A stretch of 64,000 nucleotides of DNA from Clavelina lepadiformis (Eukaryota; Chordata; Ascidiacea; Aplousobranchia; Clavelinidae), in NCBI RefSeq assembly GCF_947623445.1, contig NC_135244.1, positions 9,362,001-9,426,000 of the forward strand, written 5' to 3'. Made by a program: the position numbers and the translations under genes. Positions 59,269-64,000 of the stretch are shown here, piece after piece. Numbering within the stretch: position 1 is the stretch's first letter; each line of letters starts with the position of its first letter. The notes below the pieces were generated by a model. It saw only the letters and a list, made by a program, of their open reading frames with translations, was not told the DNA's origin and did no database searches.

Positions 59269-62200
59269 ATGGGAGATTTTGTCTTACCCAAGGTGAAGGC
59301 AAAATATGCTTATCAACGCCAAAATGAAGATGAATTAACTTTTGGAAAAGGAGCCACTATTCAGGTCTAAATCTTTTCTGCACTTGCACACTTTTGGTGC
59401 ATTCATGATTTATATGCTGTGATTTGTTATTATTAGTACTAAGTTTGTAATCACAATTTTACAATGAATAAACCAACTGTTTATTTTTGTTTTAACCATA
59501 ACATTGGTTGCAACACATTTAAACTATAGTCTATGTATATAAATTTTTGTCAGCTATGTTGTATTACTTCATGTGCTTCACAGTTAATAACTAAAGATGA
59601 TGGTGGTTGGTATGAAGGCAAGTATAATGGCAAGGTTGGCTGGTTTCCTAGCAACTACGTAAGAGAGATCAAAAATCCCAAAAAGAGTGAATCCGGTTAG
59701 AATAACAAGATTGTAACATTGTATTAATTAAGGCTAGTTTATAATTAATTTCATGAAGTCTGCAAAACTCTAACAAAATAGCATACCGGTAATGATTGTT
59801 TAATTCTTAAGCTTGAATTGTGTTTTGTAAGTCATGTGAAGTGATTATATGATTTTGCTATAAAATTGTTGCTTTCTGCATTTATATATCTAAACGCTAG
59901 ATAAGCTCAGTTTTCAATATTCTCTCTCTATATATACTCTATATATAAATTTGAATGTTCTGGTCCCTGTTGCATAGGCGACAGGTCTGGTAGCCCTGGA
60001 CAGAGAGTGCAATTGAAAGAAGACCCCATTCAAGCTCAGGAAACGAAGCAAGCATTCTATCAGCAGGTTATTGACTTTGTTTTTAGATTGATTCTTGTAT
60101 AGCCTGAGTTGATTTTGCCGTGTAAGAAAATTAATAAATTCACCAACTAGTTTTTAAACACTCCGCTGTGTTATGTATAAGTTGTATCATGCTTTTTTGC
60201 TACTTTTTCTGTATTTTTTTGGACAGTTTATTTGTTTTAGTTTTACATTTTAGAAACGGGAAGTGCTAATTATAATTGTAATCTACAAACTGCAGTTCTT
60301 TATTGTTTTGTTATTACATGCGCTAAAGTTAAAAGCAAAGTCATACCTGTCACAATAACAGGTGCTACAAAACTTTCTTGAAACTGAATGGAAGCATGTG
60401 AAAGAAATTCAGAATCTGCTTACTGTTTACATTACTCCCTTGTCCTCAACTGGGCAGCCAGAGGTTCTCTCGAAATCCAACAAAAAGACAATGTGTGGAA
60501 ACTTAGAAGCAATTTTTGAATTTCAAACTAAATTTGTGAGAGAAATTGAAGAAATCTCCAAGTAACTATAAAGTTTTCAAATGATTTCATGTCTTGCTGT
60601 TCAGAAAAGTTATGTTTAGGACAATACAGCACTCATACACTAATAGTTTATTTTAGTAAGTTTTGTGGTTTAAGACAGTGGTCGGCAACCTTTTTCACAG
60701 ACCGGCTTATTTCAGGCTTTATGTTTCCAATCGATGTTCAAAAAAATAACAAATGTTTGAGGCCTACAACTTATTACAACTCAGTCACCATGATACTGAT
60801 TGATTGATTGACCATGACATGAACTCTCACTGCCTGAAATAGCTGCTACTAAAAAACTAGACAACACGACTTCACGAGTACACATTACCGAATAACAATG
60901 TTCATTTTCATTTCTACACAACCAATTATGGTGATTTAGGCTGTTCACTTGAATTTTGTTGGCAACGGGCACCACACTAATAGAACATTTTTTGTGCTAC
61001 TAATGTATTATTTCCACACAGCCCAGTAAAAATTTCTCACGTTCCGGCATTGGGTTGTGGCCTGGTGGTTGCCGGCCCCTGCTTTAAAAGTTTTTGTGAA
61101 GGATTATTTTATGTTTATTTGCTCTATTTTGTATAGGAAATAGGCACAAATTTTAGTGCAAGCTTTTTTTCTTTGTAAGGCTGCCATATGCTCAGCATGA
61201 AATTGGCAATTGCTTCATGAAACACAGTGACACTTTTGATACATTATTTAATGAATATTGTGGCAATCACCCTAGCGCTGTGAAGATTATTCAAGACAAC
61301 AAGGTTACAATATGCAAGTTAGTACTAATAGATATCATTTCATACTCGGCACTTGTTTGTTATTAAAACTGTGATTACAAAATAAAGCACTGCTTATAAC
61401 TTGTGGGACAAGTCAGTCTGGACAAGACACAGCTCCCAATATGTGCCATGGTTTTGAATGTAATTTTATAATAGTTTTTATGAATGCTGCATCTTGAAAA
61501 GTAGGTCTTATCATGAAGTTTTATTGCAGGTACATGGAAAGTAAAGGGGCTGTCAGCCCTGGAAGTGTTTTTCTTACAAGTGGCTTGAGCAAGCCTTTCA
61601 GGCGATTGGAGAATTATCCGAATATTTTACGTGAACTTGAACGACATATAACAGTAATTCTTTTTGGAAGATTTGTTGAGAAATTTGTCACAAGATGTAA
61701 TTTTTATTTCTTAAAATCAACTGTCATTTAGTATTATCATATGTTTTTTACATCTGCAAAGGAAAACCACCCGGATCGTGTTTTTTTGATGAAATCAATC
61801 TTGACATTTGAAAAGATTTCTGTGAGTTGACTCAATTGCTTAATTTGGTAGATCAAAATATTGTCCATGTATTTAATATTATTGCTGTTGTATCTTGATT
61901 GATTAAATGTTCGTGACTGTGAAATAGGAAATAACTGTGCTGCATATGTTGACTATAAGGAAGTTTAATGTACCAAAGCCCACATTACTCATTAAAGTCA
62001 ATGCTGGTAATCCTATTATATAGATTGTGTTGTTTTCAATGCTAAATGCAGCACAACTCTGCTTGTTAGTTTTCTTCCTATATGTTTACATGGTGTTCTA
62101 CCCTTTGTAGCTAACTGATGGTATAAAACACACGTCACCATCTTTGTATTCCAATGACATCACATTCAATCTTTTTGTTTTTAGCTTGTTTGTCAAGATA

Positions 62201-64000
62201 CAAGAAAACGCAAAGAAACCGAACAACACATTTTATCAAGCATTATACAAAACTGGGAAGGAGAGCCATTGTCTTCCCTCGGAAAAGTTTTATATTTGTC
62301 CTCAGCTACCTGCTTAATAGGAAATGATGTAAGTCACATCATTCTTTTAGTTAGTATCATCAAATGCTTTTTTGCTAAATGTCAAGTATCCAAAAATGCC
62401 TTTAAATTATGTTCTTGTTGCAATGCGTTTAAATAATTAATTAAATCATTTTCCAATATGTAAAGCCTTGTATATATGCTATCCTATGACAAAGACAAGG
62501 ATACCTATCTCCGCTGTAGTATATTCTATGTACAGCAAAAAAGTTTTGAATATTTTTTGCAAATAACGTTTTCTGAATTTATTTCATTATTTTTTGCTGG
62601 AGGATAAACTATGGTATGGATAAATAATCTAGTATAAATAATGTAAATAGTTGCCAATTTTCTTAGAAAAATAGTTGAAATTTTCAAGTATAGTCTGCCT
62701 TGCTAACCAACTGTGGAGCTATTTTTGCAAAAAGAGGTTCATACCCAGTCACTTTTTGTCAATGAGTTTTAAATTAGGGGTAGCACACTATTCATGTGGT
62801 TCTAGGTATCCGTAAAACTTGTTCAACTAGAAGATGTAGAAGTTATATTTATGGTATTTCTATTACGACTGCATGTTGTCCGTTAGCATCTTAAATATTG
62901 TTAGTGTGACATCCGCTATATTTTAAAATTTTCTCGTTTTTCTATTTGCATTTGGCAGGAGAAGAAGGAACGCCATTTGCTCCTATTTTCAAGCGCCTTG
63001 CTTATACTTTCTGCATCTCCCCGTCTCAGCGGGTTTAACTATGAAGGAAAGCTACCTCTTACTGCCATGCAAGCAAAAAAATTAGATGACACTTCTTCAT
63101 ATCAACATGCCTTTGAAATCACTGGTAAAATGTTTAAGGTTTAGTGATACAGTAATTGCAATCAAGTCGAGATGTACTGAATCATAATTTAAATGCAAGT
63201 TCTGCCAATATTGGAAGTATATGCACAAACCTTTATTAAATACTAATATATTGAAATAAGTTATCTTCTACAAAGTTATCAACCCATATTTGATTGTGAT
63301 TATTTATAAGTGCTTGTTGTATGAGTATATATTAGCAGTGTGTGGGCATTTAAGTTGGTGAGCTGTTCTAAATCTTCAGGTGCTGAATAACATCAGTATT
63401 CTTGCTCATGTTTTCAGGTAGTTTAATAGAGAAGATTGTTGTAATTACTAAATCTGCTGAAGAGCAACGTTCCTGGGTGAAAACTCTGGAAGCACAGTGT
63501 GAGAAATATCGACGATCATCCCTTGCTCCAGTTGCAACTGCCCCATCACCGATTGTAAAACAAGCTCCTGTGACCCAAATTCCACCACCGCCAAAGGTTG
63601 CTTTCTTTAATGGCTACATCAGATGAATTTGTGGTCAGATTTATAAGTTAATAATTTGTATGAAATATTTTGTGTTTATTTAGTACAGCTGTGCCCATTT
63701 TCTGGAGTTTATGACCCCATGTGTTGGCTCAAGTTTGTGCACATAAAACTGTTGCCACAGGCTTGTTTGCATGACTGTTTGTAGATCTCAAGAAGTTGTA
63801 ACAAAATCTCTTACTATGCTTAAATCACATAGCATGCTGTTCCTATTGCTTCTCGGTCTTCCCCAGCTGGACCGATGACCAGTGGTATGCGAAATGGTCC
63901 TGCTATAAATCGGCAGTTGGAGTTACTGCAGCACATCTCGCCAACTGGCTCCCCACCACCTTTTCCAAGTTCTAATGGTAATCTTTTATTGTCGTGCTTA
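59269..64000 (+). CDS. ARHGEF7-like: PIX-family Rho guanine nucleotide exchange factor, 3' end outside window
   Basis: Ten exons in phase: 59269-59364, 59584-59695, 59978-60066, 60362-60561, 61180-61317, 61530-61653, 61762-61821, 62185-62328, 62959-63124 and 63418-63596 (436 residues so far). SH3 domain: residues 1-68 ([38 protein letters not shown]). DH domain: about 97-285 ([57 protein letters not shown]). PH domain: about 300-420 ([43 protein letters not shown]). A proline-rich region follows. A further exon near 63878-63977 (open frame [20 protein letters not shown], donor GTAATC) is likely, but its phase does not fit a direct join to exon 10, so a small exon may be missing. PIX proteins activate Rac1/Cdc42 and bind PAK and GIT at adhesions. 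No calponin-homology domain is seen upstream of this ATG; it may be in distal exons. Confidence 0.94.
60676..61081. mobile_element. hAT-type MITE in PIX intron 4
   Basis: Ends CAGTGGTCGGCAACC and GGTTGCCGGCCCCTG. Flanking 8-mers GTTTAAGA and CTTTAAAA match at six of eight positions. No intact transposase. Confidence 0.82.

Noticed and set aside
1..64000. CRISPR arrays, operons, rRNA or tRNA genes
   Set aside because: The window is eukaryotic with spliced genes; no spaced direct-repeat array and no cloverleaf with A/B boxes was found by reading.

Overview
The window is animal nuclear DNA: AT-rich, with split genes, short exons, GT-AG introns mostly of 0.1-4 kb, and many DNA transposons and retroelement fragments. 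The gene set points to an invertebrate deuterostome. It includes a gp130-like cytokine receptor, an IRAK4-type death-domain kinase, a PA28 proteasome activator, an RSBN1-type demethylase, COMMD7 and a PIX-family GEF. Compact introns and frequent short gene spacing make an ascidian tunicate my best guess. That is inference; no species call is possible from sequence reading alone.

Layout, left to right. 1-2171 (-): 5' part of a class I cytokine receptor (signal peptide, Ig domain, start of the cytokine-binding module). 4103-12000 (+): an 11-exon FAM151A/menorin-like gene whose 3 kb middle intron is full of mobile elements. 12.55-14.9 kb (-): a dead L1/Tx1-like LINE. 15740-15976 (+): a 78-residue single-exon ORF. 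16498-18258 (-): a PA28/REG proteasome activator. 20054-24094 (+): an IRAK4-like kinase. 25249-30758 (-): a tetraspanin with a very long C-terminal tail, convergent with the kinase. 31-39 kb: repeat-rich intergenic DNA with CR1/L2-like and Tc1-like remnants and a hAT MITE. 39426-47085 (+): RSBN1/KDM9-like, with a hAT MITE and a chimeric Tigger element in intron 1. 48494-49645 (-): COMMD7. 51113-55123: a complete-looking 4 kb DNA transposon with ~510 bp inverted terminal repeats and an integrase-like transposase split by one frameshift. 55.1-59.2 kb: repeats. 59269 to the right edge (+): ARHGEF6/7 (PIX), open at the 3' end.

The genes do not form one pathway. Two are immune-signalling genes (cytokine receptor, IRAK4-like). 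COMMD7 belongs to a family linked to NF-kB and endosomal trafficking. The main points of interest are the gp130-like receptor, the ~300-residue tetraspanin tail reached through a GC-AG intron, the proline/serine-rich PPPY-containing linker in the IRAK4-like kinase, the Tigger/R2-type chimera, and a FAM151 exon fragment copied into the neighbouring PA28 intron. Exon borders were set by matching reading phase, splice consensus and protein family; none was checked against transcripts.
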